Origin: Shimia sp049116215
GTDB lineage: Bacteria; Pseudomonadota; Alphaproteobacteria; Rhodobacterales; Rhodobacteraceae
Reading direction: 5' to 3'
Assembly: GCF_049116215.1 (NCBI RefSeq)
Contig: NZ_JAGDZB010000001.1
Location: forward strand, 372,001 to 436,000
Length of the DNA: 64,000 bases
A program made the position numbers and the translations under genes. Positions 34,592 to 43,752 of the stretch are shown here, in pieces. Each line of letters begins with the position of its first letter. The stretch's first letter is position 1. The notes beneath the pieces are model-generated. The model was not told the origin of the DNA and searched no databases. It saw nothing but the letters and a program-made list of their open reading frames with translations.

Positions 34592-35322
34592 CCCTGTCGC
34601 CAAACCAGCATCTTGTGGCCCTAAAATCTCTGGCGGAGCGCATTGCCCCGCCCCAGGTCGCGGTGGCTGTGACAGATCCCGCGCGTGGCGTGGCTGTGGT
34701 CTGGCCACAGGAAGCCCCGGCCATTGCCCGCGCTGTGCCCAAGCGGCGGCGCGAGTTTGCCGCTGGCCGTCAAGCCGCGCGGTTGGCAATGCAGTCTTTG
34801 GGGGTGCCGGAACAGGCGGTCCCCACACGTCCGGATCGCGCGCCGCAGTGGCCCAATGGTCTGACCGGTTCCATCACCCATGACGCCACCAGCTGTGTGG
34901 CCATTGTCGGAGCAGACGGCCACTTCCGCGCGCTGGGTGTCGATGTGGAACCGGATGCGCCGTTACATGACGATCTGACCGCCGAGATCTGCCTGCCGCA
35001 GGAACGCGCCTGGTTGATGGAGGTGCCTGCCACACGCCGGGCGCTGATGGCGCGGCGTCTGTTTTGCGCCAAGGAGGCCGTCTATAAGGCGCAATACCCC
35101 CTGACCCAAACGCTGTTTGGCTTTGACGCCATTCAGATCACGCTCAATGTGCGCGGCACAGGCTTCACCGCACGGTTTATGCAAACCGTCGGCGAGGTTC
35201 CGGAAGGCACCGTGCTGTCTGGTCAGTGTGGCTCCGGTGGCGGGCATGTGTTGGCGATGGTCACGTTGGGCGCGCAAGCTGGCATGGAAAACGCAGATTT
35301 TCCGGTTTGCGCCACGGGATAA
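34588..35322 (+). CDS. 4'-phosphopantetheinyl transferase, Sfp/EntD type
   Basis: 244 residues, GTG start overlapping the NRPS stop (GTGA). It transfers the phosphopantetheine arm of CoA to the serine of carrier proteins. Motifs: GSITHDATSCVAIVG, the Mg-binding ALGVDVEPD, and FCAKEAVYKAQYP. RRREFAAGRQAARLAM at the N terminus is typical of EntD-like members. Translational coupling to the NRPS makes the PCP and the PKS ACP its obvious substrates, so the operon can activate its own carrier domains. Confidence 0.94.
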   Translation: MTLSPNQHLVALKSLAERIAPPQVAVAVTDPARGVAVVWPQEAPAIARAVPKRRREFAAGRQAARLAMQSLGVPEQAVPTRPDRAPQWPNGLTGSITHDATSCVAIVGADGHFRALGVDVEPDAPLHDDLTAEICLPQERAWLMEVPATRRALMARRLFCAKEAVYKAQYPLTQTLFGFDAIQITLNVRGTGFTARFMQTVGEVPEGTVLSGQCGSGGGHVLAMVTLGAQAGMENADFPVCATG

Positions 35323-35354
35323 CCACATTCGCTTGTCATAAATTGTCTTCAAGA

Positions 35355-35373
35355 GCGCGAATCTGAGTCGCGC
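35355..35373 (+). other. Leader hairpin before the wzz-type gene
   Basis: GCGCGA (355-360) and TCGCGC (368-373) of the 35-kb line form a perfect 6-bp stem with a 7-nt loop, 22 nt before the ATG at 35396. No T-tract follows directly, so it is more likely a 5'-UTR structure than an efficient terminator of the PKS-NRPS operon. Confidence 0.35.
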
Positions 35374-35395
35374 CAGAACGATTTTGAGGACGGGC

Positions 35396-36667
35396 ATGGA
35401 CAAGTTCCAATCATTTGGCGAGGTGCTGAGCATGCTGCGCAGGAGGTTCTTCCTGTGGGCAAGCATCATTGTCATCGGCGGGTTGATCTCGCTGGCCTAC
35501 GTGCTGGGTCTGCCGCGCGAATATGAGACCTATGCCACCATCCAGATCGAGCAGCCCTCGATCAAAACCGGCGCAACCTCCCCCGGTGCGTTAAATGCTG
35601 ACATTCTGCAAAAGCTACAAATTGTGGAACAGCGCGTAATGGCGCGGGACAATCTGCTGACCATCGTCGACAAGTTTGGCCTCTACAATGACGCGCCGCT
35701 GAGTGAGTTGCAGAAGGTGGAACTGCTGCGCCGTGCTGCGGGTGTGGTGCATATCACCAACCCGGATTTCCGCTGGCGTCAGGACATCAGCCCCTCCGCG
35801 CTGTTGGTCTCCGTGCGCATGACCGATCCGGTTTTGGCGGCCAATGTCGCCAATGAGCTGGTAAACAATGTGCTGGAACAGGAAGAGAAACGCCGCACTG
35901 AACAGGTGAGCGAAACCCTGTCCTTTTTTGACAGTGAAGAGCGCCGCATTGGCGCCGCGATCACCAATCTGGAACAACAGATCGCCGACTATAAACGGGA
36001 AAACGCGGTGTTGCTGCCCGGCGGTGTCGAAGCGCTGCGCACGCGGCTCACGGACTTGCAGCAGATCGAGTTGGAAGTGCAGCGCCAGCTTTTGGAGAAC
36101 GTCGGCATATCCAGCAGCGGCAATTCCGTGCGTGCCCAGCGCCTGCGCCGCCTGCAAGAAGAAGGGGAACTCTATCTTATTGAGATCGCGGAAATCGAAA
36201 CCGCGCTCAAGGATACGCCCCGCATTGAACAGCAGCATAACCGTTTGGAACGTCAGCTGACCAAGCTGGAAGAACAGTATCAGGCGATCACAGCTGGCAA
36301 AGCCGAAGCCGAGATGCAGCAGATGCTTGAGGCCAGCCAACATTCGGACAGCTTTACTGTGCTGGAAAAGGCGCTGCCGCCGGATTGGCCAATTGCGCCG
36401 TCGCGCAAACGCATACTTGCTATGGGCGGTGTGCTGTCTGTGATGGTGGCACTGAGCCTGGTGTTTGTGCTGGAGATGCGCAGCCCGGTGATTTGGACAC
36501 GCGGTCAGTTGGAACGCCAGCTGCGCCTGCGGGCGGTGGCAGCCATCCCGGTTCTGGAAACCCCACGTCAGCGACGGCGGCGCAAGCTGGGACGCCTCAC
36601 GAAGGTGTTTGGTCTGCTGGCAGTGTCCGGTGGATTGGCGGCAATGATCCTGAAATTGGGCAAATAG
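35396..36667 (+). CDS. Polysaccharide chain-length determinant, Wzz/PCP type
   Basis: 423 residues from ATG 35396 with TGAGGA 5 nt upstream. Wzz layout: N-terminal transmembrane segment (about 20-40), a periplasmic domain with a long Glu/Gln-rich coiled coil (about 165-310), then a second membrane segment (about 338-358). A third hydrophobic stretch sits at the extreme C terminus. ALPPDWPIAPSRKRIL is the Pro-rich motif before TM2. The cytoplasmic tyrosine-kinase domain found in fused proteobacterial Wzc is absent; a separate CpsD-like protein lies at 52463. Expected to set EPS chain length in the inner membrane. Confidence 0.9.
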   Translation: MDKFQSFGEVLSMLRRRFFLWASIIVIGGLISLAYVLGLPREYETYATIQIEQPSIKTGATSPGALNADILQKLQIVEQRVMARDNLLTIVDKFGLYNDAPLSELQKVELLRRAAGVVHITNPDFRWRQDISPSALLVSVRMTDPVLAANVANELVNNVLEQEEKRRTEQVSETLSFFDSEERRIGAAITNLEQQIADYKRENAVLLPGGVEALRTRLTDLQQIELEVQRQLLENVGISSSGNSVRAQRLRRLQEEGELYLIEIAEIETALKDTPRIEQQHNRLERQLTKLEEQYQAITAGKAEAEMQQMLEASQHSDSFTVLEKALPPDWPIAPSRKRILAMGGVLSVMVALSLVFVLEMRSPVIWTRGQLERQLRLRAVAAIPVLETPRQRRRRKLGRLTKVFGLLAVSGGLAAMILKLGK

Positions 36668-37149
36668 CAGCCACAATTGCGCCACATTTCACCCCATTTG
36701 CGCTGGATTTCGGCGAATCGCCGCCAAGTTTTGGTTGGGTGACGCCAAGTCAGTTTTTCGCCCTGCGAAACAATCAAAAAGCGACCTACATAACCGTTTC
36801 CATACACGAACCACAAAATGGCAGGCTTGCCACAAATTTTAACCAAGTTTGCAAAAAATATCGAAAGTCGAATGCGTCATATCCTTTATTTTCAAAGAGT
36901 TACGATAAGCTACCCGAAAGTTACGGTGGATTTCTGTAAATTTGTGACTAATGTAGGCACTGGGTGGGCGCTTCTGATGAAGGAGCATCAAAAGGACAAA
37001 TTCGCAATTACCTATGCGATCAGCCCCTGCTGCCGGGGTGCTTATTCAAACTAGGTGAGATCGATACGGCACGCGGCTTTTATGCAAGCCCGCGAACAGC
37101 TGATTTATGCGTTCTGAGATGCCCTTTAACGGGTTACGGGGATGGACCG
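36668..37149 (+). promoter_or_regulatory. Long A+T-rich intergenic region upstream of the ExoY-type gene
   Basis: 482 nt without a credible gene; short open frames here have no ribosome-binding site or recognisable product. It is visibly richer in A/T than its surroundings. It contains CGGCGA-A-TCGCCG, a perfect palindrome with a single central base (36711-36723). It also has AGTTACG twice, at 36898-36904 and 36919-36925, exactly 21 bp apart (two helical turns). This is the longest gap in the window and probably the main control region for the priming transferase. No sigma-70 promoter could be assigned with confidence. Confidence 0.5.
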
Positions 37150-37815
37150 ATGGCGATTTTTTCGCGTGAAGATTTTGAGCAAGGCTTTGAAGTCGCTCCG
37201 GAACACTACAGTGTTTACCGCAGCGTGTTCAAACGGGCGTTCGACATCCTGTTTGTCCTGACCATTGCTACGCCCGTCGCGCTGGTTGTGCTGCTGCTCG
37301 CCCTGTTCATCTCGATGGATGGCGCGTCACCGTTCTACCGTCAGGAACGTGTTGGCAAAAACGGCAAGCGTTTCTCCATGTTGAAGCTGCGCTCCATGGT
37401 GCCCAATGCCGACCGCAAGCTGGAGGCCTATCTGCGCGCCAATCCAGCGGCCAGGCTAGAGTGGAACGAAAAACAAAAGCTGGCGCATGATCCGCGCATC
37501 ACACCGATTGGCCGCCTCATCCGCAAAACCTCGCTGGACGAGCTGCCACAGTTCCTGAACGTGCTGATGGGCGACATGTCCGTGGTTGGCCCGCGCCCGA
37601 TGATGCCGGAGCAGACCGCGCTTTATCCGGGCACCGCCTACTACCGTATGCGTCCGGGCATCACCGGGTTTTGGCAGATTTCCGAGCGCAACGAATGTTC
37701 CTTTGCCGAGCGTGCCATTCACGACAGCCATTATGACCGCGCCCTGAGCCTGCGCACCGATGTCTCGGTTGTCTGGCGCACCGTGGCCGTAGTGATGGCC
37801 GGCACCGGCGTTTGA
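37150..37815 (+). CDS. Undecaprenyl-phosphate sugar-phosphate transferase, ExoY type
   Basis: 221 residues from ATG 37150; an in-frame extension upstream to 36964 has no conserved residues. One transmembrane segment (about 29-52) is followed by the bacterial sugar-transferase domain: FYRQERVGKNGKRFSMLKLRSM, DPRITPIGRLIRKTSLDELPQ, NVLMGDMSVVGPRP, YRMRPGITGFWQ and a C-terminal YDRALSLRTDVSVVWRT. It lacks the large N-terminal membrane domain of WbaP/CpsE, as in ExoY. It should load the first sugar phosphate on the lipid carrier and so commit the cell to EPS synthesis. A hairpin terminator follows. Confidence 0.94.
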   Translation: MAIFSREDFEQGFEVAPEHYSVYRSVFKRAFDILFVLTIATPVALVVLLLALFISMDGASPFYRQERVGKNGKRFSMLKLRSMVPNADRKLEAYLRANPAARLEWNEKQKLAHDPRITPIGRLIRKTSLDELPQFLNVLMGDMSVVGPRPMMPEQTALYPGTAYYRMRPGITGFWQISERNECSFAERAIHDSHYDRALSLRTDVSVVWRTVAVVMAGTGV

Positions 37816-37840
37816 ACACCACACCCTGACAGTTTGAGAC

Positions 37841-37870
37841 ACGCGCGCTATGGTCATGGCGCGCGTTTTG
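37841..37870 (+). terminator. Rho-independent terminator after the ExoY-type gene
   Basis: ACGCGCGC (37841-37848) and GCGCGCGT (37859-37866) form a perfect 8-bp stem with a 10-nt loop, followed by TTTTG and CGTTTG. It starts 25 nt after the ExoY-type stop and ends 50 nt before the next gene. The following polymerase gene may therefore depend on read-through or its own promoter. Confidence 0.65.
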
Positions 37871-37919
37871 CGTTTGTGTGGCCCCGACCACGCCGCTGAC
37901 AAAGGAAGACCTGACGCCA

Positions 37920-39458
37920 ATGCCCAACTTGCTCGCCACGTTGATGCTGATGCTTTGGCCGGTGGTCATTTGGCGGCTGTTTGTCAGCCTGTCGCCGGGG
38001 CGTGCGTTGATCTGGTCCCTGCTCGGGGCTTACTTGCTGCTGCCCCCACCGCCAGCGGAATTTGACTTCCCGCTGATGCCGGCGCTGGACAAAGGCAGCC
38101 TGCCCAACTTGGCGATCCTGATTGTGGTGTTTTTTGTGCTGCCGCAACGGCCCAAACTGTTGCCGGACAGCATTTTGGCCCGCTGGCTTTTGGGGATCAT
38201 GATTTTCAGCCCGGTGCTCACCGTATTCACCAACGGAGAGCCACTGGTCTTCACTGAGAACTACGTGCGCGGCCTCTATTTTCAAGACGCGATTGCCCAG
38301 CCGATCAACCAATCCATTGGCATCATTGGCTTCCTGATGGCCCGCGCCCTGCTGCGCACCCGCGAAGACCAGCGTGATCTGCTGCTGGCCCTAATGATTG
38401 CCGGATTGGCTTACTCCCTGCCCATCTTGATGGAGGTCCGCCTCAGCCCGCAGCTCAACAATTGGGTCTACGGCTACTATCAACACCTGTTCAGCCAGAC
38501 CATTCGTGGCAGCGGTTATCGCCCGATGGTGTTTCTCTACCATGGCATCTGGCTGGCCTATTTTGTGCTGACCTCGCTGCTTGCCGCGCTGACGCTGTGG
38601 AAAGCCGACACCAGCCGCACCCGCGCGAAATACCTGATCGCAGCTTTCTATCTAGCAGCCGTTCTGGTGCTCTGCAAAACCCTGGCGACATTGGTTTATG
38701 CCGGGGCGGCGGGCCTGTTGATTGTGTTTCTCAATACCCGCACCCAAGTGAAAGTTGCCGCGATCTTGGCCGTAATGATGCTGACCTACCCGGTGCTCAA
38801 AACCGCGGGATTGGTGCCCAGCGATGCGATCATCGCACAGGCGGAAAAAGTGAGTGCCGAGCGGGCGCATTCGCTGAGTTTCCGGATCGAGAATGAAGAC
38901 GTGCTGCTGGAGCGCGCGATGCAGAAACCATTGTTTGGCTGGGGCATCTGGGGGCGCAATCACATCCACAATCAAACCACAGGTCTGATCACCTCGGTCA
39001 CTGACGGCTATTGGATCATTGTGCTCGGCGTCTGGGGCTGGGCCGGATACATCGCGCAGTTTGGCCTGATGGCCCTGCCGATTTTCCTTGTAAACCGCGA
39101 GTTGGGTCGGATCAAAATTGCCGAAAGGGACAGCTTCAAGAAAGACGCCTCTTTTACGCTTCTGGATGAGCACCATATGGAACACCGCGATGATCGCGGG
39201 CTGTCCCCCTATCTTGGACCGCTGGCCTTGATGTTGGGCTTCAACATGATCGACATGCTGCCCAATGCCACGCTCACGCCCACCACCTGGCTGATCGCGG
39301 GCACGCTGTTTGGCCACGCCGAACGGTTGGCGCAAATGCGTCGCGGGGCTGAATCCGCTTTCCGGCGCAGCCCGATGAGCAGACGTGACGATGATGATGA
39401 CCAGCCAGAGATGGCAACAGACCAACCAGCACCGCCAAAGCGCCGCACCATCCTGTAA
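37920..39458 (+). CDS. Polysaccharide polymerase / O-antigen-ligase-like membrane protein
   Basis: 512 residues from ATG 37920 (a GTG at 37878 is possible but overlaps the terminator region). About ten hydrophobic segments and a large periplasmic loop. The region RAHSLSFRIENEDVLLERAMQKPLFGWGIWG matches the O-antigen ligase/Wzy_C signature (R...ENE..L.EKA...P.FGWG), split here by its conserved Glu/Arg positions. The C-terminal tail (SRRDDDDDQPEMATDQPAPPKRR) is cytoplasmic and charged. Expected to polymerise flipped repeat units in the periplasm, working with the Wzx, Wzz and ExoY-type proteins nearby. Confidence 0.88.
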   Translation: MPNLLATLMLMLWPVVIWRLFVSLSPGRALIWSLLGAYLLLPPPPAEFDFPLMPALDKGSLPNLAILIVVFFVLPQRPKLLPDSILARWLLGIMIFSPVLTVFTNGEPLVFTENYVRGLYFQDAIAQPINQSIGIIGFLMARALLRTREDQRDLLLALMIAGLAYSLPILMEVRLSPQLNNWVYGYYQHLFSQTIRGSGYRPMVFLYHGIWLAYFVLTSLLAALTLWKADTSRTRAKYLIAAFYLAAVLVLCKTLATLVYAGAAGLLIVFLNTRTQVKVAAILAVMMLTYPVLKTAGLVPSDAIIAQAEKVSAERAHSLSFRIENEDVLLERAMQKPLFGWGIWGRNHIHNQTTGLITSVTDGYWIIVLGVWGWAGYIAQFGLMALPIFLVNRELGRIKIAERDSFKKDASFTLLDEHHMEHRDDRGLSPYLGPLALMLGFNMIDMLPNATLTPTTWLIAGTLFGHAERLAQMRRGAESAFRRSPMSRRDDDDDQPEMATDQPAPPKRRTIL

Positions 39459-39459
39459 C

Positions 39460-39969
39460 CTAGTCGCCGTATCCCGGCTTCATTTTCAAAATCTTCGCAG
39501 GCACGCCGCCAACCACGGCCCCGGCGGGCACGTCACCCGTGACCACTGCGTTTGCGCCGACCTCGGCATCCGCGCCAATGGTCAACGGGCCAATCACCTT
39601 GGCCCCCGCACCGATGTCCACATGGCCTTCCAAAACCACCGCGCCTGACAAGGTCACCTGATGCATCAACTGGCAGTTTGGTCCAATGGTGGCATTGGGA
39701 TGCACAATGATGCCGGTGGGATGCGGCAGACGCAGCCCGCCCGCAATCTGCATATTCAGGTGCAATTCTGACTGAGTGATCACCGACCAAAAACGATGTG
39801 ACAGCACCCAGCGTTTGGATGCCAGCGTGCCAATCAGCCCGCCCCGCGCCTTGGCTGCCTGATAGCGGCGCAGCGCGCGCAACAGTTTGGGACCGGGGTC
39901 CCAGAAACCGCGCGGCACTTCCCGCGTCCAATCCGGCTCTGTGGCGGACACATTTTGGTCAGTCTGCAC
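39460..39969 (-). CDS. Hexapeptide-repeat acetyltransferase (serine O-acetyltransferase-like)
   Basis: 169 residues. GTG at 39969 is preferred because GGAGG lies 8 nt upstream; a TTG and a GTG further upstream lack such a site. The C-terminal half is a left-handed beta-helix (GIIVHPNATIGPNCQL, HVDIGAGAKVIGPLTIG, EVGANAVVTGDVPAGAVVGGVPAKIL split by turns) with the catalytic-type His in LMHQVTLSG. The N-terminal helical part (KLLRALRRYQAAKARGG...) is short. Sequence alone fits CysE-like enzymes, but its place in the EPS locus suggests acetylation of a sugar or the polymer. Convergent with the polymerase gene and divergent from the acyltransferase. Confidence 0.87.
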   Translation of the reverse strand: MQTDQNVSATEPDWTREVPRGFWDPGPKLLRALRRYQAAKARGGLIGTLASKRWVLSHRFWSVITQSELHLNMQIAGGLRLPHPTGIIVHPNATIGPNCQLMHQVTLSGAVVLEGHVDIGAGAKVIGPLTIGADAEVGANAVVTGDVPAGAVVGGVPAKILKMKPGYGD

Positions 39970-40138
39970 CGTGGCAACCTCCGCGCCAAACACCCGCAAA
40001 AGCGGGCGGTTTCAAAGCGTTGTCGCAAAACCTCTGTGTTAAAGCAACTTAACTCTGCGTTGCGGTGGCGCTTGCAGCCGAGGGGGGAGTTATGTTTTTT
40101 GGAGAAAAGCACAAAGCAACCCAAGGATGCGCCCGCGC

Positions 40139-42190
40139 ATGAGCACCCAAGAGTCGCCTGAGGTAGAAACCTCCGCGCCCAAACTTGCCGCTGATCAAAA
40201 AGCCGCCAAAGGCCATCGTGCGGAGATCGACGGGCTGCGCGCCATCGCGGTGCTGGCGGTGGTGTTTTACCATTTTGGCGTGCCGGGATTTGGCGGCGGC
40301 TTCATAGGAGTCGACATCTTTTTTGTGATCTCCGGCTTCTTGATTGGCGGCATTCTGTGGCGCGAACAGCAGGAGACCGGCCGGTTGGCCTTGGGGCAAT
40401 TTTATGTCCGCCGTATCAAACGGCTGGCGCCCGCCTATTTTGTCATGGCCTTTGTGGTGCTCATCATTGGCGCGCTGATCCTATTGCCCAATGACTTCCG
40501 CGAAACCGCCAAAGGCGTGATTGCAGCCACGGTCTATCTCTCCAACGTGCTGTTCTTCCGGCAATCCGGCTATTTTGACGGGGCCGCCGAAGACAAGATC
40601 ATGCTGCACACCTGGTCTCTGTCGGTTGAGGAACAGTTCTACATTTTCCTGCCGCTGCTGTTTTTGCTGTTTGCGCGCAACAAAACCGTGATGCTCTGGG
40701 CTTTGGGCGCGGTGTTTGGCCTGTCATTTGTCGGCAATCTGGCGACCACGCCGCTGTCTCATCCGGCGGCCTTCTTCTTGTTTCCGTTCCGCGCCTGGGA
40801 GCTTTTGGCGGGCGTCGGATTGGCCGTCTTGAACATCGAACGGCCCGATCTGTGGCGACGGCATCAGGCGCTGAGCTGGGCTGGGCTTGCGCTGGTGCTG
40901 GTGTCGGTTGTGCTGGTGGTGCCCGGTGAAGGTTTCCCCGGCTGGCAGGTGATCTTCCCAGTGCTCGGCACCGTGTTGCTGATTGGCAATGGACAGGATG
41001 ACAACTGGGTCAACCGTGGGCTGTCGATGCGCATTCCAGTGCTGATTGGGCTGATCTCCTATTCGCTCTACCTCTGGCATTGGCCGGTCTTCACCTTCAC
41101 CAAATACCTGCAGGGCCAGTATCGCGGCCCCGGCGAAGTGGCGCTTTGGATTGCGATTTCCTTTGTGCTGGCCGTACTGTCCTGGCGCCTCGTGGAACAA
41201 CCCGTACGCCAAGCCAAGAACCTGCCAACCTGGGGTCTGTTGTTCACCGCCGCGTTGGCCTCGGTCAGTGTGGTTGGCCTGTCGTTTATGGTGTTCAAAG
41301 CTGACGGCATGCCCAAACGCTTTGGCCCGCAGGCGCAGGTGCATATCGCGGCCACGGGCGATTTCTTGCAGGATTTCTCTGATTGTTACGTACCCGACGA
41401 AGGGCCGTTCAACGGCATCGAGATTTGCCCGATTGGCCCTAAGCAAAGCTCACCCAGCCTGATCATCTGGGGCGACAGCCATGTGCGGGCCTATTACGAA
41501 GGCCTCAAACAGGCGGCGCGTGAGGCCGACCGCAGCGCCTTGGTGATCTGGCGTGCGGGCTGTGCCCCGGCCTTTGATCTGGCAAAACGTGAAAGCGCGG
41601 CCACCCCGGCGCAGGATACGGCCTGCTCCGATGCCAATGCACAGATCCGCAAGGCTCTGCGCGACATGCGACAGCTTCAAGACGTCATTCTGGTCGGCCG
41701 CTGGGCCTATTACGCATCAGGCAGAGGCAGCGGCAGTGACGCCCACAACACCATCCGACTGAGCAGTGACGTCTTTGGCAACATGACTCAAGACGCGCTG
41801 TTGGGGCAGGCTCTGGCCGCTACGGTGGCGGATATTGGCGACCTGGATCGCACCGTCTTTATTCTGCGCCAGCCACCAGAAATCCAGAATTACAACGCCC
41901 CGAAAGTCGCCCGCGCGTTGGCGCTTGGACACCTGTCAGAGCAGCTCGCACGGCGTATCGGACAAATCACCGTGACCGACGCCCAAACCCGCGAACGCGG
42001 CGCGGCGGCGGCGCTGGCCAAAAGCGGCGCAACCATTTTGGACAGCTGGCCGTGGTTTTGCGACCAATTCCTGTGTGACGCAGTGCAAGGCGACGTTGGC
42101 CAGTATTTTGACAACAACCACGTCACCAATGCCGCCGCGCAGCGCATGCGGGCGGTGTTTTATCCGGCGATGGCACGGTCTGCTCAATGA
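40139..42190 (+). CDS. Acyltransferase-3 / SGNH fusion (OafA-like)
   Basis: 683 residues from ATG 40139 (an ATG at 40127 in frame is also possible). Residues about 25-375 form the membrane acyltransferase-3 domain with ten to eleven transmembrane segments: HRAEIDGLRAIAVLAVVFYHFG, GGGFIGVDIFFVISGFLI, LGQFYVRRIKRLAPAYF and HTWSLSVEEQFYIFLPL. Residues about 430-680 are a periplasmic SGNH domain with WGDSHVRAYYEGL at block I and DNNHVTNAAA at the catalytic Asp/His end. Expected to O-acylate the exported polysaccharide. Stop overlaps the GMC oxidoreductase start (ATGA). Confidence 0.92.
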   Translation: MSTQESPEVETSAPKLAADQKAAKGHRAEIDGLRAIAVLAVVFYHFGVPGFGGGFIGVDIFFVISGFLIGGILWREQQETGRLALGQFYVRRIKRLAPAYFVMAFVVLIIGALILLPNDFRETAKGVIAATVYLSNVLFFRQSGYFDGAAEDKIMLHTWSLSVEEQFYIFLPLLFLLFARNKTVMLWALGAVFGLSFVGNLATTPLSHPAAFFLFPFRAWELLAGVGLAVLNIERPDLWRRHQALSWAGLALVLVSVVLVVPGEGFPGWQVIFPVLGTVLLIGNGQDDNWVNRGLSMRIPVLIGLISYSLYLWHWPVFTFTKYLQGQYRGPGEVALWIAISFVLAVLSWRLVEQPVRQAKNLPTWGLLFTAALASVSVVGLSFMVFKADGMPKRFGPQAQVHIAATGDFLQDFSDCYVPDEGPFNGIEICPIGPKQSSPSLIIWGDSHVRAYYEGLKQAAREADRSALVIWRAGCAPAFDLAKRESAATPAQDTACSDANAQIRKALRDMRQLQDVILVGRWAYYASGRGSGSDAHNTIRLSSDVFGNMTQDALLGQALAATVADIGDLDRTVFILRQPPEIQNYNAPKVARALALGHLSEQLARRIGQITVTDAQTRERGAAAALAKSGATILDSWPWFCDQFLCDAVQGDVGQYFDNNHVTNAAAQRMRAVFYPAMARSAQ

Positions 42191-43752
42191 GTACCCTTGA
42201 GGACGCCGCCTCACAGTCCTGGGACGTGATTGTGATTGGCACCGGCATGGGCGGCGGCACCATTGGGCGCTACCTTGCGGAACAAGGACTGTCGGTGCTG
42301 TTTGTCGAACGTGGGCCAACTGGCGTGCGGGCGGAAGAGCAGGAGCTCAACCCCAATACCTGGGATCGCGAGGCGCGGCTGGTGCGTGGCTATTGGCCCG
42401 AACCTCTGGAAGCGACAGTGAACGGGGTCACCACCACCTTCAACGCACCTTTGGGGGCGGGGGTGGGCGGTAGTTCAGTGTTTTACGCCGCCACATTGGA
42501 GCGCCCCGCGCCGCATGATTTGGACCACAGCGATACGCGCCCGCATCCCACCGGCGGCTGGCCGGTCAGCTATGCGGAGATGGCGCCCTACTTTGATCGC
42601 GCAGAAACACTCTTCCATGTGCGCGGCACGCCGGATCCGTTGCAGCCGGACGGCAATCTCTTCCCACCAACAGTGATGAGCGCGGCCGACGAAGCGCTTA
42701 TGAGTGCAATGCAGGAGGTCGGGTTAAACCCGTACCAGGGCCATATGGCTGTTCGGGAGGACGACGGCTTTGAGGCCTATCTCGGCCGCAAATGTCCCAA
42801 TAATTGCAAGATGGATGGGCGCTCGGCTGGCGTAGAGCCAGCTTTGGAAACAGGCAATGCAGCTCTTTTGGACTTGTGCGAAGTACAGGAAATTCTGTCC
42901 AAAGACGGCACGGTGACGGGCCTCAATGTGACGCAAAAAAACAAAGAGGTTACGCTCACGGCACGCAGTTATGTGCTGGCCGCAGGGGCGCTACATTCTC
43001 CGCGCTTGCTGATGGCATCAGGCAATTTGGGCAATGGAAATGACCTTCTGGGTCGCAACCTGATGTTCCACTTGAACGAGATGTTTGCCCTGTGGCCGCC
43101 CAAGGGAAAACACAGCGCAGGGGCCTCCAAATCCCTCGCCTTTCGCGACCTGTATCATCAAGACGGTCAACGCTTTGGCTTGGTGCAGGCTTTGGGTGTG
43201 GAGGCGCGTTACGGTGAGATTGTGCATTACCTCAACATGGCGTTTGACCGCTCGCCGCTGCGCAAGCTGCGCTGGCTGCGCCAGTTCACCCGCCTGCCCG
43301 CCGCCATTGCTATGAAACTCTTTGGCAGCGCCAAAATCTTTGTCGGCATTCTCGAAGATCTGCCTTATGCGGACAACCGTGTGTTTCATGATCCCGATGA
43401 TCCGCACCGCCTGGCGGTCAACTACGACATGGCGCCGGAGCTGCAGAACCGGCGCAAGGCCTTCCGCAAAGCCCTCAAGCAACGCCTCAAGGGCATTCGC
43501 ATGGCCTTTACTGGCGCGGGGCCGGAACTCAACTTTGGCCATCCCTGCGGTACATTGCGGTTTGGCGACGATCCCAAAACCTCGGTGCTGGATCGCACTT
43601 GCAAAGTACATGGCACAGCAAATCTCTGGGTGGCGGATGCAAGCTTTATGCCCACCTCCATGGGCGTGAACCCGTCGCTGACCATCGCCGCCAACGCCTT
43701 ACGGGTGGGCGAGGTAGTCACTGCGAACCTGAAGGAGACCCAAAATGGCTAA
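42187..43752 (+). CDS. GMC-family FAD-dependent oxidoreductase
   Basis: 521 residues. N-terminal FAD-binding DVIVIGTGMGGGTIGRYLAEQG, the flavin-pocket GAGVGGSSVFYAATLERP, VLAAGALHSPRLLMASGN in the middle, and the C-terminal GMC segment with the active-site region LNFGHPCGTLRFGDDP and WVADASFMPTSMGVNPSLTIAANALR. Oxidises an alcohol group of a sugar or polyol; the exact substrate is not readable. No signal peptide, so cytosolic. Translationally coupled to the acyltransferase before it and the SDR after it, which suggests all three act on one EPS building block. Confidence 0.9.
   Translation: MSTLEDAASQSWDVIVIGTGMGGGTIGRYLAEQGLSVLFVERGPTGVRAEEQELNPNTWDREARLVRGYWPEPLEATVNGVTTTFNAPLGAGVGGSSVFYAATLERPAPHDLDHSDTRPHPTGGWPVSYAEMAPYFDRAETLFHVRGTPDPLQPDGNLFPPTVMSAADEALMSAMQEVGLNPYQGHMAVREDDGFEAYLGRKCPNNCKMDGRSAGVEPALETGNAALLDLCEVQEILSKDGTVTGLNVTQKNKEVTLTARSYVLAAGALHSPRLLMASGNLGNGNDLLGRNLMFHLNEMFALWPPKGKHSAGASKSLAFRDLYHQDGQRFGLVQALGVEARYGEIVHYLNMAFDRSPLRKLRWLRQFTRLPAAIAMKLFGSAKIFVGILEDLPYADNRVFHDPDDPHRLAVNYDMAPELQNRRKAFRKALKQRLKGIRMAFTGAGPELNFGHPCGTLRFGDDPKTSVLDRTCKVHGTANLWVADASFMPTSMGVNPSLTIAANALRVGEVVTANLKETQNG

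Noticed and set aside
36818..37054. A 78-codon open frame in the A+T-rich intergenic region
   Set aside because: No ribosome-binding site, no signal peptide or motif, and it stops before the ExoY-type gene; more likely regulatory DNA.
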